Below, piece by piece: positions 1 to 9,567 of a stretch of DNA of 64,000 bases; the stretch's first letter is position 1; each line of letters begins with the position of its first letter. The translations under genes were made by a program, and so were the position numbers. The DNA is from an archaeon (lineage in GTDB: Archaea > Nanobdellota > Nanobdellia > Pacearchaeales > GW2011-AR1), in the NCBI GenBank assembly GCA_018651605.1, contig JABIDS010000003.1, positions 1 through 64,000 on the forward strand, given 5' to 3'. The notes below the pieces were generated by a model that was given only the letters and a program-made list of their open reading frames with translations, was not told the DNA's origin and searched no databases.

Positions 1-3000
1 ATGAAATGTTATGTAGAACAAAAATCTGTTCAGATTCCATATTGTAGTACATCTCCAGAATCACAAACATTTAGTTTCCCTAATCACAAAAGAATTTGTA
101 CACCGAATCCTGTTGGAGAATGTGGCGTTGATGGATGTGGACTAACTTACGGAAATTGTCCCGATAAAACTTATTGTGATGGAGATAAGATAAAAGAAGA
201 AAAAGGAATATGTTCATCAAATACCTGTACTTATGCTTCTGCAACAATACTAAAAGATTGTGTTAAGGAGAGAGGTGAATGCGTAACTTGCGAAGACTCT
301 GAAGGATTTGGAAAATGTGTTGCAAAACCAGATGGAATAATCTTAACAATTCCTGAAAAAAATGCAGGAGACATATCAGTATCAGAATTATTCACAAAAT
401 CTTTCTGTTGTGAAGATGGAGGATGTTCAGGAAGTACATGCTCTACACCTATATCTGAATCATCTACAGACCCATTAGACTTTTTAACATCTTTTGGAGA
501 TTGTAACTGCCTAGATAAAGAAGACAAAGGAATATTAAAGGAATCATATACAAAATATTTAAAAGCAGTAGAAGATAAAATAAAACAAGAATCTTGCAAA
601 TATGATAGCTGCGAATCAGATACTGCTTGCCCTTATGGATGTGATTTTGTAGAATATTTTTGTGAATCAGGAAAGATGAAAAAGGAATTAGTTACAAGGT
701 GTAACCAAGAACCTTATGAAGCTCCCTCTCCCCCAGAGGAATCTATTTATCCTATACTCATTCAAGATGTAAATGAAATCTTTGACAAAACTAATCCTAC
801 AAACCATATTAGATATCTAGAACAAAAACATATAGCTAAAGAAAAATTCGACTCAACAGAAAATTTACAAGGAATTGAAGAATTTTATTTATATTTAATG
901 AGGACAGATTTAACAAATGATTTAATAGTAAAAGCCCATCTTGATTTAGGAAGATTATTAGAAGCACAAGCAATGAGTCCAGACTTTTCACCTAAAATAC
1001 ATTCTGCAGGAAGAGAACCGATCATAAGTATATTATATCCAACAATAATCTCTCACAGACTTCATAAAATTTCATTTAAAATAGAATTAGATGAAATGTT
1101 TAGAGAGAAAGTGACTGGATGGTCGCCTGATGGAACAGATTGGTTCTCATTTGACACAAAGACCATTCCTAATGATGAAAACTCCTATAACTTTAAAGGA
1201 TATAGAGTAGACCCTGTTCAATTTGATGCTCTTTTCGATGAATTAATAGAAACAGACAATCTAGCAATAACTTTAAAAAAATATAGGGATGGAATAGGGG
1301 TTACAGCACTACTAGATTATTCAGGAGATTTTATACATGAAGATTCTGAATATCCAAAAAAAATAAAATTCTTAAGAGATGCAATAAAATCTTTTGAAGC
1401 AGTAGAATTAAACGCATTACAAAATTCAGATATTGAATTATATAGGGAAGCAAGCTATTCTTCTGCTTCAGCTTACATGAAACTATTAAGACCCGAATTA
1501 ACAGAATACGAAAAAGAAACAATATCTAAACATGTTAGGTTATTATATAAGAGATTCATCTCAGGTTATTCAGATGAAGTCACATCAGATGCTTATCATA
1601 GATTAGCAGCATTTGAATATCACAGATCATTTTTTTATCCCAAAGATAATCGTAATATAGCAAGCTCCTTAGAATTTATTAAGAAAGCAATTGATAGAAA
1701 TTCAGATAATATTGAAGCAAAAGATTTCCAGAAAAATATGACGACAATGATTCTCACAAATATAAGGCATGGGTTCGGAATAATGCTCATGGAAGGAGAA
1801 GAAAGTTTAAATGCAAATTTAAATGTATTTAATGTAGTTTGCTGGAATAGAAATTTAAACACCTTGTTAGATGAGTTTGAAACAGCATCAAATAAAGCAG
1901 AAGAAGTTAAAGGTGCACTCGTGCTTCTTGACAGTCTTCAAAACCATCAGAAGGTTGATATAAGAAAGTTTGCATTAGAAGCAAAAATAGGAGAAAGATA
2001 CAAAATGATAGGCAAGTTAAAAAGATTCCAACCAGTAATCAGCGACGCTGAACTTAGAACATGGTTAGAAGGTGAACAAAACAGAGGAGAACCATACAAC
2101 GGGATTCCAATAATTGCAGCAAACATAATGAGCGATACTGGTTCTAGTCAAATACGTGAAGAACTAAGGATGAAAATGACATTAGAAGAAGTTGGAACTA
2201 AGAAAAGGCCTAAACAATATCAAGATAATCTTGAGTCAATAAAACAATATGACATTCTTGTTAAAAAAGCATTTTGTCTACCCGATATAGCATTAATGTT
2301 TACAGATGGAGATGCAGATAGGGCATGGCAATTCAAAAGAGACAAGGGTTGCTTTGATGAGGCAGATGACCCTAATCAAAATAAATATTACTTCTTATTC
2401 AAAACAGGAGAAACTTATGAATATCAAACAGTAACAAATACTTGGTCAGACACTTTCATAAATTTTCTTACACCGGTGGATATTGCTTTAATGGCTACAC
2501 CAATGATTGCAGCATCAATTTATGGAAAAACTTTAAAATTTGCAAAATTAATAAAATTAGCAAAATCTGCAGATAAAGTCACGGATGCATTAAGAGCTGC
2601 AAAAATTACAACCCTTGGAGCAGAATTAGATACTGCCATAGAAACAGCATTAAGAACAGGAGTAAGCAGAACATTTACTCAAGAGATTGGTCAATTTACA
2701 GCTACAACTTTTGTACAAGGAATGTCAGAAGAAATAGCATTCCAATTAGTTGGAAATGCAATTTCATTAGTTCCAGGATTAAGAGACATAGGACAAATAA
2801 TAACTCTCGTAGGAGCACCAGGATTCCCAGATATTAAACCAAAACAAAAATGGATATTCTTTGATGCAAATCAAAAAACAATGGCAGGGTTAGAATTAAG
2901 AAACGCTGATGAAGTTACAAAATATTTAGATGGAATGGAAACTAAAGGATTTGTCAGAGATGGAAATAAACTAACTATTGAAGGAAATGATTATTTAGTA

Positions 3001-4038
3001 TATAATGAGAAGAATGCATTAGATGTATTCTCTGATCCAAATTTAAACATAAAACATGCAACAAAGACAAGCACATTAAAAGATACTATTTCAAGAGTTA
3101 TAAACACTCAACATTTCACTGCAGATGAAATGATGAGAGTTAACACCTACTGGCCTACAAAATTTGCAATAGCAGATAGAGCGCAAATTAATCTTGCAGG
3201 ACAAAGAGTTAAAGAAAGCTATTTAACAGGAAGTACAAATGACAAACTCTATCAAATAAGGGCAAGAAAATTAATTGCAGAACTAACAGAACAAAAATTT
3301 AAACTCTGTGATGGAACAACAATTATAAAATCTAATCCTAGTGGAGAAATTACAGGCACTCTAAGTTTTTTTAATAGCCCTTTATCAGATTCTGTTGAAG
3401 AGATTCTTTCAGTTAACTCAATAGAAGGAGGAAGATTTGGAGCAATAACAGGTACAACCGAAAGAACAGATTTTCTTGCACTTATTTTAAAAACTGCTGA
3501 AAAAGGAACTAAAGAAGGAGCAGAGAAATTAGATCATCTAACAGTTATTACTAAGAGAAGGGATGCAAGAGGTTATAAATCTCTTCTTAATAAAAAAGCT
3601 AAGCCTGATAAAGGAATACCTAAACAAACTCTTGCTAAAAGTATCCAAGAAGTAATAAGTGAAAAATATGAACCTATTGAGGCTGCAAAAAAATTAAAAG
3701 AATTTAAAGATCTTAATGGATATAAAACAACTGAGGATATAAAGACAATGATAGCAAATAATCATGCTCATGCTCGAAAATGGATAGAAGAAGGTCTTGA
3801 CATAACAGACCCTGTTCATGAAGGAAAATTCTGGAAAGTTCTTGAACCAAGAGAGATTTACGAAGAACTAGATCCCCTAGATCCTACAGACTTAGTAGCA
3901 ATAGAAGAAAGAAAAAGAATAAGCAATGAAGTTGGAGACATGCCAGTGCTATTAGAAGCTGAAATAACCCTTATAGAAGTAAGTAACAAATTAAGAGGAT
4001 ATTTATATAGGGAAATAATCAAGGGACAAAATTTATAA
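1..4038 (+). CDS. Giant Cys-rich N-terminal / helical C-terminal protein, probably secreted or surface; likely 5'-truncated by the window edge
   Basis: 1345-aa ORF open from base 1; no signal peptide visible; many Cys in first ~250 aa; hydrophobic segment around aa 820-940. Confidence 0.7.
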   Translation: MKCYVEQKSVQIPYCSTSPESQTFSFPNHKRICTPNPVGECGVDGCGLTYGNCPDKTYCDGDKIKEEKGICSSNTCTYASATILKDCVKERGECVTCEDSEGFGKCVAKPDGIILTIPEKNAGDISVSELFTKSFCCEDGGCSGSTCSTPISESSTDPLDFLTSFGDCNCLDKEDKGILKESYTKYLKAVEDKIKQESCKYDSCESDTACPYGCDFVEYFCESGKMKKELVTRCNQEPYEAPSPPEESIYPILIQDVNEIFDKTNPTNHIRYLEQKHIAKEKFDSTENLQGIEEFYLYLMRTDLTNDLIVKAHLDLGRLLEAQAMSPDFSPKIHSAGREPIISILYPTIISHRLHKISFKIELDEMFREKVTGWSPDGTDWFSFDTKTIPNDENSYNFKGYRVDPVQFDALFDELIETDNLAITLKKYRDGIGVTALLDYSGDFIHEDSEYPKKIKFLRDAIKSFEAVELNALQNSDIELYREASYSSASAYMKLLRPELTEYEKETISKHVRLLYKRFISGYSDEVTSDAYHRLAAFEYHRSFFYPKDNRNIASSLEFIKKAIDRNSDNIEAKDFQKNMTTMILTNIRHGFGIMLMEGEESLNANLNVFNVVCWNRNLNTLLDEFETASNKAEEVKGALVLLDSLQNHQKVDIRKFALEAKIGERYKMIGKLKRFQPVISDAELRTWLEGEQNRGEPYNGIPIIAANIMSDTGSSQIREELRMKMTLEEVGTKKRPKQYQDNLESIKQYDILVKKAFCLPDIALMFTDGDADRAWQFKRDKGCFDEADDPNQNKYYFLFKTGETYEYQTVTNTWSDTFINFLTPVDIALMATPMIAASIYGKTLKFAKLIKLAKSADKVTDALRAAKITTLGAELDTAIETALRTGVSRTFTQEIGQFTATTFVQGMSEEIAFQLVGNAISLVPGLRDIGQIITLVGAPGFPDIKPKQKWIFFDANQKTMAGLELRNADEVTKYLDGMETKGFVRDGNKLTIEGNDYLVYNEKNALDVFSDPNLNIKHATKTSTLKDTISRVINTQHFTADEMMRVNTYWPTKFAIADRAQINLAGQRVKESYLTGSTNDKLYQIRARKLIAELTEQKFKLCDGTTIIKSNPSGEITGTLSFFNSPLSDSVEEILSVNSIEGGRFGAITGTTERTDFLALILKTAEKGTKEGAEKLDHLTVITKRRDARGYKSLLNKKAKPDKGIPKQTLAKSIQEVISEKYEPIEAAKKLKEFKDLNGYKTTEDIKTMIANNHAHARKWIEEGLDITDPVHEGKFWKVLEPREIYEELDPLDPTDLVAIEERKRISNEVGDMPVLLEAEITLIEVSNKLRGYLYREIIKGQNL

Positions 4039-4833
4039 TTTCTCTTTATCAGCTTCAATAGCTTCCCTTAAAACCTGAGTAAACATATAAGGAGTAGGAA
4101 ATTCTTTAACATTAGGAGTTATTCGTTCTTTTTCAGGCTCATCCCTAATACCTGCTAAAGAGTAAGCATCCCCTTTCTCAGAGATTATTAAATCTCCATG
4201 AATATTTTTCATTTGCCTATTTAAATCACCATCATTCAATTCTGTCCAAAAATAAATATTTCTCCATTCCTCAAAAGTTGGAGGTCTTGAAATCCCAAGA
4301 CCTTGTTCCTCATTAGATTCAGATAGACTATCAAAAATAGTTTTTGCATCATTAGTATTATGGTTAACTAAATTAGGAGTTAGCAAAACACAATCATCTC
4401 CAACCTCTAAACTTATTCCATATTTCTCATCAATAGATTTTACCCTATCATATTTCATATGGTCTCTTGCAAAATAAATACCTTTTTCTTCATCATAAAT
4501 AAAATCCTGACCTAATAAATAAGAATGCCTAATTGCCTGTTGATAATCTACAGTTACCCCTCCAACACTTTCTCTTTCCTCCCCAATCTTTACCAAACAA
4601 TTTTGTTTCGCAACTTTTTCTAAACCCTTAAGCCTATCATCCAAATCTCTAGATTTTTTAAAACTAAAACATAATCTTGCAGGAGAAGTTTCTAACCAAG
4701 CCTCTGCACCCAAGCCCTGAAATAAAGCATTATTACTATTAATATGTTTTCCAATTCTCTTTAAATTATCAGAGTTCAATCTATCTCTCTTAGAATAGTC
4801 ATCTCCAATAGTTTGTTCAGGTGTTAATTTCAT
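4033..4833 (-). CDS. Hypothetical protein, convergent with the giant ORF
   Basis: 266-aa ORF; 6-nt overlap with the 3' end of 1..4038. Confidence 0.7.
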   Translation of the reverse strand: MKLTPEQTIGDDYSKRDRLNSDNLKRIGKHINSNNALFQGLGAEAWLETSPARLCFSFKKSRDLDDRLKGLEKVAKQNCLVKIGEERESVGGVTVDYQQAIRHSYLLGQDFIYDEEKGIYFARDHMKYDRVKSIDEKYGISLEVGDDCVLLTPNLVNHNTNDAKTIFDSLSESNEEQGLGISRPPTFEEWRNIYFWTELNDGDLNRQMKNIHGDLIISEKGDAYSLAGIRDEPEKERITPNVKEFPTPYMFTQVLREAIEADKEKL

Positions 4834-4955
4834 TTTAATATCTCTTAATTTCTTTAAAACAACAAGAAATTAACCTTTAAAAGCTTTTGCTTTTGTTATT
4901 ACTAAATAGTGACTTAAAAAATCAAACACAAAGCAACAAATTTTCAATAACAAAA

Positions 4956-5624
4956 TTAAATCCCAACAAGTCTTTCACCAATATCATACCTACTTGCAAC
5001 ACAAAGTTTCTCAAGAAGATTATGAACATGATTTTTTACAGTAAAAGGAGATAAATGCAATTCCTTAGCTACTTCCTTATTAGAAAAATTTCGTCTAATT
5101 AATTTAGCTATTTCCAATTCTCTTGGAGATAAATTATATTCATTTTCTTTATAAGAACTACCAACAAGATTTCTACTAGAAATATTAAAAAGCAAAGGAT
5201 TTAAACTTGGAGAACAATAAGTTTCTCCAGAAAAAAGATTATGAATACCTTCGTATAAATTATCTAAACCCTCTTCCTCACTTACACATCCATCTGCTCC
5301 AGATTTAATAGCAAGTTCCAAATCCTTTTGAGTATGAGGAATAATAAAAAGAGAACGAGTTTCAGCACCTTGCAAAATTGGAGGATCTGTTCTTGGATCA
5401 TATTCTCTTGCAGGGTCCAATTTGGAATCACATTTCAAAATATAAATTCCCAAAGTTTTAATAGAAAAATTCTTATAAGGTTTTTTAGAAGGATCTACAG
5501 CAACACAATTATATTTACCACAACGTTTAATCTCTTTGTACATAGTGTCAAAAGCCACATGTTTAGGATGCACAATCGCAATATCTAATGGTTCCGAAGA
5601 TTCACCCATTTCACCCTTTTTCAT
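4956..5624 (-). CDS. NarL/FixJ-like response-regulator protein with C-terminal LuxR-type HTH
   Basis: C-terminus LSPRELEIAKLIRRNFSNKEVAKELHLSPFTVKNHVHNLLEKL matches GerE/LuxR HTH; N-terminus receiver-like but divergent. Confidence 0.85.
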   Translation of the reverse strand: MKKGEMGESSEPLDIAIVHPKHVAFDTMYKEIKRCGKYNCVAVDPSKKPYKNFSIKTLGIYILKCDSKLDPAREYDPRTDPPILQGAETRSLFIIPHTQKDLELAIKSGADGCVSEEEGLDNLYEGIHNLFSGETYCSPSLNPLLFNISSRNLVGSSYKENEYNLSPRELEIAKLIRRNFSNKEVAKELHLSPFTVKNHVHNLLEKLCVASRYDIGERLVGI

Positions 5625-5671
5625 AATAAATTATAGAATAATCATTTATAAGATTATATGGGCAAGAAACT

Positions 5672-5823
5672 CCATATTTTATCTTCAAAAATCAAGCGAA
5701 AACTCCGCACTTTGCTCGAAGAGTACACCTTTGGTGCAGTGTGGAGATGAGCTTTTGAAGAGCCTAAAAACAAGGGCCTGTTCCAAACCCCCCCTTCAGG
5801 GTGGGGTGGCCCATTGTTTTTTT
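5672..5823 (+). ncRNA. Candidate structured ncRNA with terminal GC-rich hairpin and U-tract
   Basis: TATA-like TTTATAAG at ~5645; CTCCGCAC...GTGTGGAG and CACC-TTT-GGTG stems; GGGCC...ACCCCCCC-TTCA-GGGTGGGGT-GGCCC hairpin then T7; not covered by a convincing CDS. Confidence 0.4.
5774..5823 (+). terminator. Intrinsic-like terminator hairpin with U-tract
   Basis: GGGCC/GGCCC enclosing ACCCCCCC TTCA GGGTGGGGT, followed by TTTTTTT at 5817-5823. Confidence 0.5.
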
Positions 5824-5880
5824 GATTTTATAAAAAATCCAACTAATTAAATATAAAAACCCTTCATTCCTTAAACAACC

Positions 5881-6132
5881 ATGACATCACAAACACAAAT
5901 GCAATTAGGAAAGAAAGGATTAACAAAAGAATTCTTAGATGATTTAAAAAAACGATTTGAAAAATCATCTGTAAAAAATCTAAAAGTCACAGTCCTAAAA
6001 TCCGCAAGAGAATCCAGAGAAGACATAAAAAAATACTCAGAAAAAATAAAAACAAGCCTAGGCCCAAAATACACTACAAAAATAATCGGCTTTAGTATTT
6101 TCATAAAAAAATGGCGTAAGGAAATGAGATAA
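5881..6132 (+). CDS. YhbY/CRM-domain-like RNA-binding protein
   Basis: 83 aa; GLTKEFLDDLKKRFEKSSVKNLKVTVLKSA...KIIGFSIFIKK pattern. Confidence 0.65.
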   Translation: MTSQTQMQLGKKGLTKEFLDDLKKRFEKSSVKNLKVTVLKSARESREDIKKYSEKIKTSLGPKYTTKIIGFSIFIKKWRKEMR

Positions 6133-6229
6133 TCAACCCAAAAACCTTATAAACCCCAATTCTCACATATTAACAGGCCCAATCGCACAAGCGATCCTAA
6201 CTCTGCAAAGAGTGACCTACTAAAACAAA

Positions 6230-6649
6230 ATGAAAATATCAGCAGTATATAATTTACAAGCAAATGAATATAACGAAAAATTAGCACAAGCCCTAAAGCA
6301 ATTACCAGAATTTGAACAACCAGAATGGAGCTATTTTGTAAAAACAGGAATAGCAAAAAAAAGACCGCCTCAGGAAAAAGATTTCTGGCACAAAAGAGCC
6401 GCATCAGTTCTAAGACAAATTTACGTCCACAAAGTAGTTGGTGTAAACAGACTAAAAACAAGATATGGTTCAAGAAAAAACAGAGGAATGAAACCAGAAG
6501 CATTCAAAAAAGCATCAGGAAAAATCATAAGAACAATTCTACAACAAGCTGAAAAAGCAGAACTATTAGCAAAATCAAACGAAATAGGAAGAAGAGCAGG
6601 AAGAATACTTACACCAAAAGGTAAAGAATTAATGGAGGGAATAAAATGA
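6230..6649 (+). CDS. rps19e: 30S ribosomal protein S19e
   Basis: RAASVLRQIYVHKVVGVNRLKTRYGSRKNRGMKPEAFKKASGKIIRTILQQAEKAELL...GRILTPKG. Confidence 0.93.
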   Translation: MKISAVYNLQANEYNEKLAQALKQLPEFEQPEWSYFVKTGIAKKRPPQEKDFWHKRAASVLRQIYVHKVVGVNRLKTRYGSRKNRGMKPEAFKKASGKIIRTILQQAEKAELLAKSNEIGRRAGRILTPKGKELMEGIK

Positions 6650-6960
6650 GATACATAACTAAAAGAATAAAACCAGCAGACCCATTAATTGCCTTCAAAA
6701 TGCCAAGAGGACATTCACCCTCATTAGATTTAGACGAAGTAGTAACAATTGAACTTAGAGAAGGAGAATTATCAATTCAAGGAGCACCATACTCAACAGA
6801 TGAAACCTCTGAAAATTACCTAAATATAAGAACAGATAGAATAGAAGGAAAAAACAGAGTTATAAACATCCAAGCAGAAAATTATTTAGTTAGAAGATTT
6901 AATGAATTAAATGAACCTTACATTGAAGTTGCAAAACAAGCTTTGGAGAGAGCAGCATAA
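6646..6960 (+). CDS. Hypothetical protein inside the ribosomal protein operon
   Basis: 104 aa; 4-nt overlap with S19e; not recognisable as PDCD5. Confidence 0.7.
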   Translation: MRYITKRIKPADPLIAFKMPRGHSPSLDLDEVVTIELREGELSIQGAPYSTDETSENYLNIRTDRIEGKNRVINIQAENYLVRRFNELNEPYIEVAKQALERAA

Positions 6961-6961
6961 A

Positions 6962-7180
6962 ATGAATGTAAAAAGAAACGAAAAACGAAAACAGCAAAAG
7001 AAAATCAAACTTAGTAAAGCAAACAAAAAAACAAAATGGGCACCAGTTTGGGCAGTCATAAAAAAATACGGACAAGGTAAAAGAGTTCACCCTTCAACAT
7101 TAACTGCAAACAGAAGAAGTTGGAGAAGAACAAAACTAAAAATTAAACCAAGAAAACAAAATAAACCACAATTAGGATAA
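6962..7180 (+). CDS. rpl39e: 50S ribosomal protein L39e
   Basis: KANKKTKWAPVWAVIKKYGQGKRVHPSTLTANRRSWRRTKLKI; ATG at 6962 preferred over the upstream start in the ORF track. Confidence 0.88.
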   Translation: MNVKRNEKRKQQKKIKLSKANKKTKWAPVWAVIKKYGQGKRVHPSTLTANRRSWRRTKLKIKPRKQNKPQLG

Positions 7181-7183
7181 AAA

Positions 7184-7495
7184 ATGGACGACAAAGATAG
7201 ACAATGGATAAGGTATTCTCCAGAAGGGAGAAATACAGAATATGATCATAAAATGAATCTTAGAAATATGGTAAATACAATGGGAATGCTAGGCCCAAAA
7301 CTTCCAATAACTACTATTCTAAAAAGTGATTCTGAGGATGATAATTATGTTTTAAATTTAGATGGAGAAGAAATTAAGATTAAGGCTTCTGAAAACGGTC
7401 AAAGAAACAATGCAGAATCAGGAATATTCTTTTTAACAGAACCTTCTAAAAAAGATAAAGTAGAAGGAATATTAATGAGGTTATTTGACGCATAA
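7184..7495 (+). CDS. Hypothetical protein between L39e and L31e
   Basis: 103-aa ORF, tightly packed with neighbours. Confidence 0.6.
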   Translation: MDDKDRQWIRYSPEGRNTEYDHKMNLRNMVNTMGMLGPKLPITTILKSDSEDDNYVLNLDGEEIKIKASENGQRNNAESGIFFLTEPSKKDKVEGILMRLFDA

Positions 7496-7496
7496 A

Positions 7497-8090
7497 ATGG
7501 CAACAAAAAAACCAACAGAACCACAAGTAACTCTTGAAAGAGAATACATAGTTCCACTTAGAAAAGAATGGTTAAAAGTTCCAGAATATAAAAGAGCAAG
7601 CAAAGCAATCAAAGCCCTAAAACAATTCATAGCAAAACACATGAAACTCTATGACAGCGACCTAAGAAATGTAAAAATAGACCAACTATTAAACAACGAA
7701 ATAAGATTCAGAGGAATGAAAAAACCACCTGCAAAAATAAAAGTAAAAGCAAAAAAATTAGACAACAATACAATAAAAGTAGAATTAGTAAACCTTCCAG
7801 CACATGTCAAATTCGCTCAATTAAGAAAAGAAAAGAAAAGCCAAGAATTAAAAAAGAAAGTAGAAACTAAACAAGAAACAAAACCAGAACCCAAGGAAAC
7901 AAAAGAAGAAGATTCAAAAGACAAGGATTCAGACTCAACAGAAAAAGAAGAAAAAGACAAAAAAACTGAATCTAAACCAAAACCCAAACCCCAAGAAAAA
8001 CCCAAAGAAGATAAACAAGCTCATAAACAACAAAAAACAACCTCTAGCGACAAAAACGTAAAAATTAACAGGAAAACATTATCAAGATAA
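7497..8090 (+). CDS. rpl31e: 50S ribosomal protein L31e with long charged C-terminal tail
   Basis: LEREYIVPLRKEWLKVPEYKRASKAIKALKQFIAKHM...VKIDQLLNNEIRFRGMKKPPAKIKVKA; ATG at 7497 preferred over TTG 7485. Confidence 0.9.
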   Translation: MATKKPTEPQVTLEREYIVPLRKEWLKVPEYKRASKAIKALKQFIAKHMKLYDSDLRNVKIDQLLNNEIRFRGMKKPPAKIKVKAKKLDNNTIKVELVNLPAHVKFAQLRKEKKSQELKKKVETKQETKPEPKETKEEDSKDKDSDSTEKEEKDKKTESKPKPKPQEKPKEDKQAHKQQKTTSSDKNVKINRKTLSR

Positions 8091-8099
8091 AACAGTAAC

Positions 8100-8828
8100 A
8101 TGGCATACAAATTAAAGAGGCAATTCAAGAGATTAGGAAACAAACAATTCACAGAAGATATCAAAACCTTCATCAAATCCTCACACGATTTCTACAGCGA
8201 AAAAGTTCCAGAATTAAAAACACTTGCAAAAAGACTTCATCAAGAACACACTCTAAAAAAATTCTATCCAATATTCAACAAGCTCTGGAAATCAGGATAT
8301 CAAGGAGAAAAATCCTTAGCAATACACACACTTCAACTTTACAAAGAAGAATTTAATTCAACAACTTGGAAATTCATAAAACCAAAACTAAAAGACATCA
8401 AAAGTTGGGGGCATGCAGATAGTTTTGGAAAAGAAATTCTAGGAAACATCTTACTAAAAATACCTTCATTAGATAAAGAAATAATAAATATGTCAAAATC
8501 CAAAAATCTCTGGATAAAAAGAATGGCAATAATGTCCACATTCCCTTCAATAAGACAAAAACAAAAAACAAAACTCGCAATATATCTAGCAGAAAACTAC
8601 CTAAAAGAACCCCACAAAGAAATTCAAAAAGCAATAGGATTAACAATAAAAGAAATAAGTTTACACAAACCAGAAATAGCAAAAAAATTCATATTAAAAC
8701 ACAAACAAATGCCAGAAACAACTTTCAAATTAGCAACCGAAAATCTAAAAGAATTAAGAAAAACAAAAAAAATAAAAAAACTCGGAAAAAATAATGGAAG
8801 ATGGTTTTTCTGGAAAAACATTAGATAA
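8100..8828 (+). CDS. DNA alkylation repair (AlkD-like HEAT) protein, copy 1
   Basis: SWGHADSFGKEILGNIL...LWIKRMAIMSTF...HKEIQKAIGLTIKEI pattern. Confidence 0.75.
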   Translation: MAYKLKRQFKRLGNKQFTEDIKTFIKSSHDFYSEKVPELKTLAKRLHQEHTLKKFYPIFNKLWKSGYQGEKSLAIHTLQLYKEEFNSTTWKFIKPKLKDIKSWGHADSFGKEILGNILLKIPSLDKEIINMSKSKNLWIKRMAIMSTFPSIRQKQKTKLAIYLAENYLKEPHKEIQKAIGLTIKEISLHKPEIAKKFILKHKQMPETTFKLATENLKELRKTKKIKKLGKNNGRWFFWKNIR

Positions 8829-8858
8829 TTTTATAACTCTCTCAAACCATCAAATTTC

Positions 8859-9566
8859 ATGATAAACCAACTAAACCACATCCTAAAACAAAAAGCAAAT
8901 CCAGAAAAAGCCCAACAACTCCAACGCTTTTTCAAAACAAAACCAGGACAATATGGAGAAGGAGACATTTTTTTAGGAATAACAGTTCCAGAACAAAGAA
9001 AATTAGTAAAACAATTCAACAACCTAGAACCTAAAGATGTCCAACAACTTCTAAACTCAAAAATACACGAAAAAAGATTAATAGCACTTCTAATTCTAAT
9101 CCAACACTACAATCAAGCAGACAACGAAAAAAAACAAAAAATAGTAAACTTCTATCTAAACAACACAAATAACATAAACAACTGGGATTTAGTAGACCTC
9201 TCAGCACCAAATATACTCGGCGACTATCTGAATGACAAACCAAAAGACATCCTATACAAATTAGCAAAATCAGAAAACCTCTGGGAAAAAAGAATAGCAA
9301 TTATTTCAACACTAACATTCATAAGAAACAATCAATTCCAAGACACTCTAAAAATATCAAAAATACTTCTCAATGACACACATGATTTAATTCACAAAGC
9401 AGTTGGATGGATGTTAAGAGAATTAGGAAAAAGAGACCAACAATTACTAGAAAAATTCTTAAAACAAAACTACTCCAAACTCCCAAGAACAACATTAAGA
9501 TATGCAATAGAAAGATTCGAAGAAAACAAAAGAAAAAAATTTCTTAAAGGAAATTTTAAGAACTAA
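8859..9566 (+). CDS. DNA alkylation repair (AlkD-like HEAT) protein, copy 2
   Basis: FFKTKPGQYGEGDIFLGITVPEQRKLVKQF...NNWDLVDLSAPNILGDYL...LWEKRIAIISTLTFIR...HDLIHKAVGWMLRELGKRD. Confidence 0.9.
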   Translation: MINQLNHILKQKANPEKAQQLQRFFKTKPGQYGEGDIFLGITVPEQRKLVKQFNNLEPKDVQQLLNSKIHEKRLIALLILIQHYNQADNEKKQKIVNFYLNNTNNINNWDLVDLSAPNILGDYLNDKPKDILYKLAKSENLWEKRIAIISTLTFIRNNQFQDTLKISKILLNDTHDLIHKAVGWMLRELGKRDQQLLEKFLKQNYSKLPRTTLRYAIERFEENKRKKFLKGNFKN

Positions 9567-9567
9567 A

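Noticed and set aside
5536-5850. 104-aa plus-strand ORF over the 5.7-kb region
   Set aside because: Overlaps the LuxR gene antisense and the hairpin/terminator region; no protein-like features
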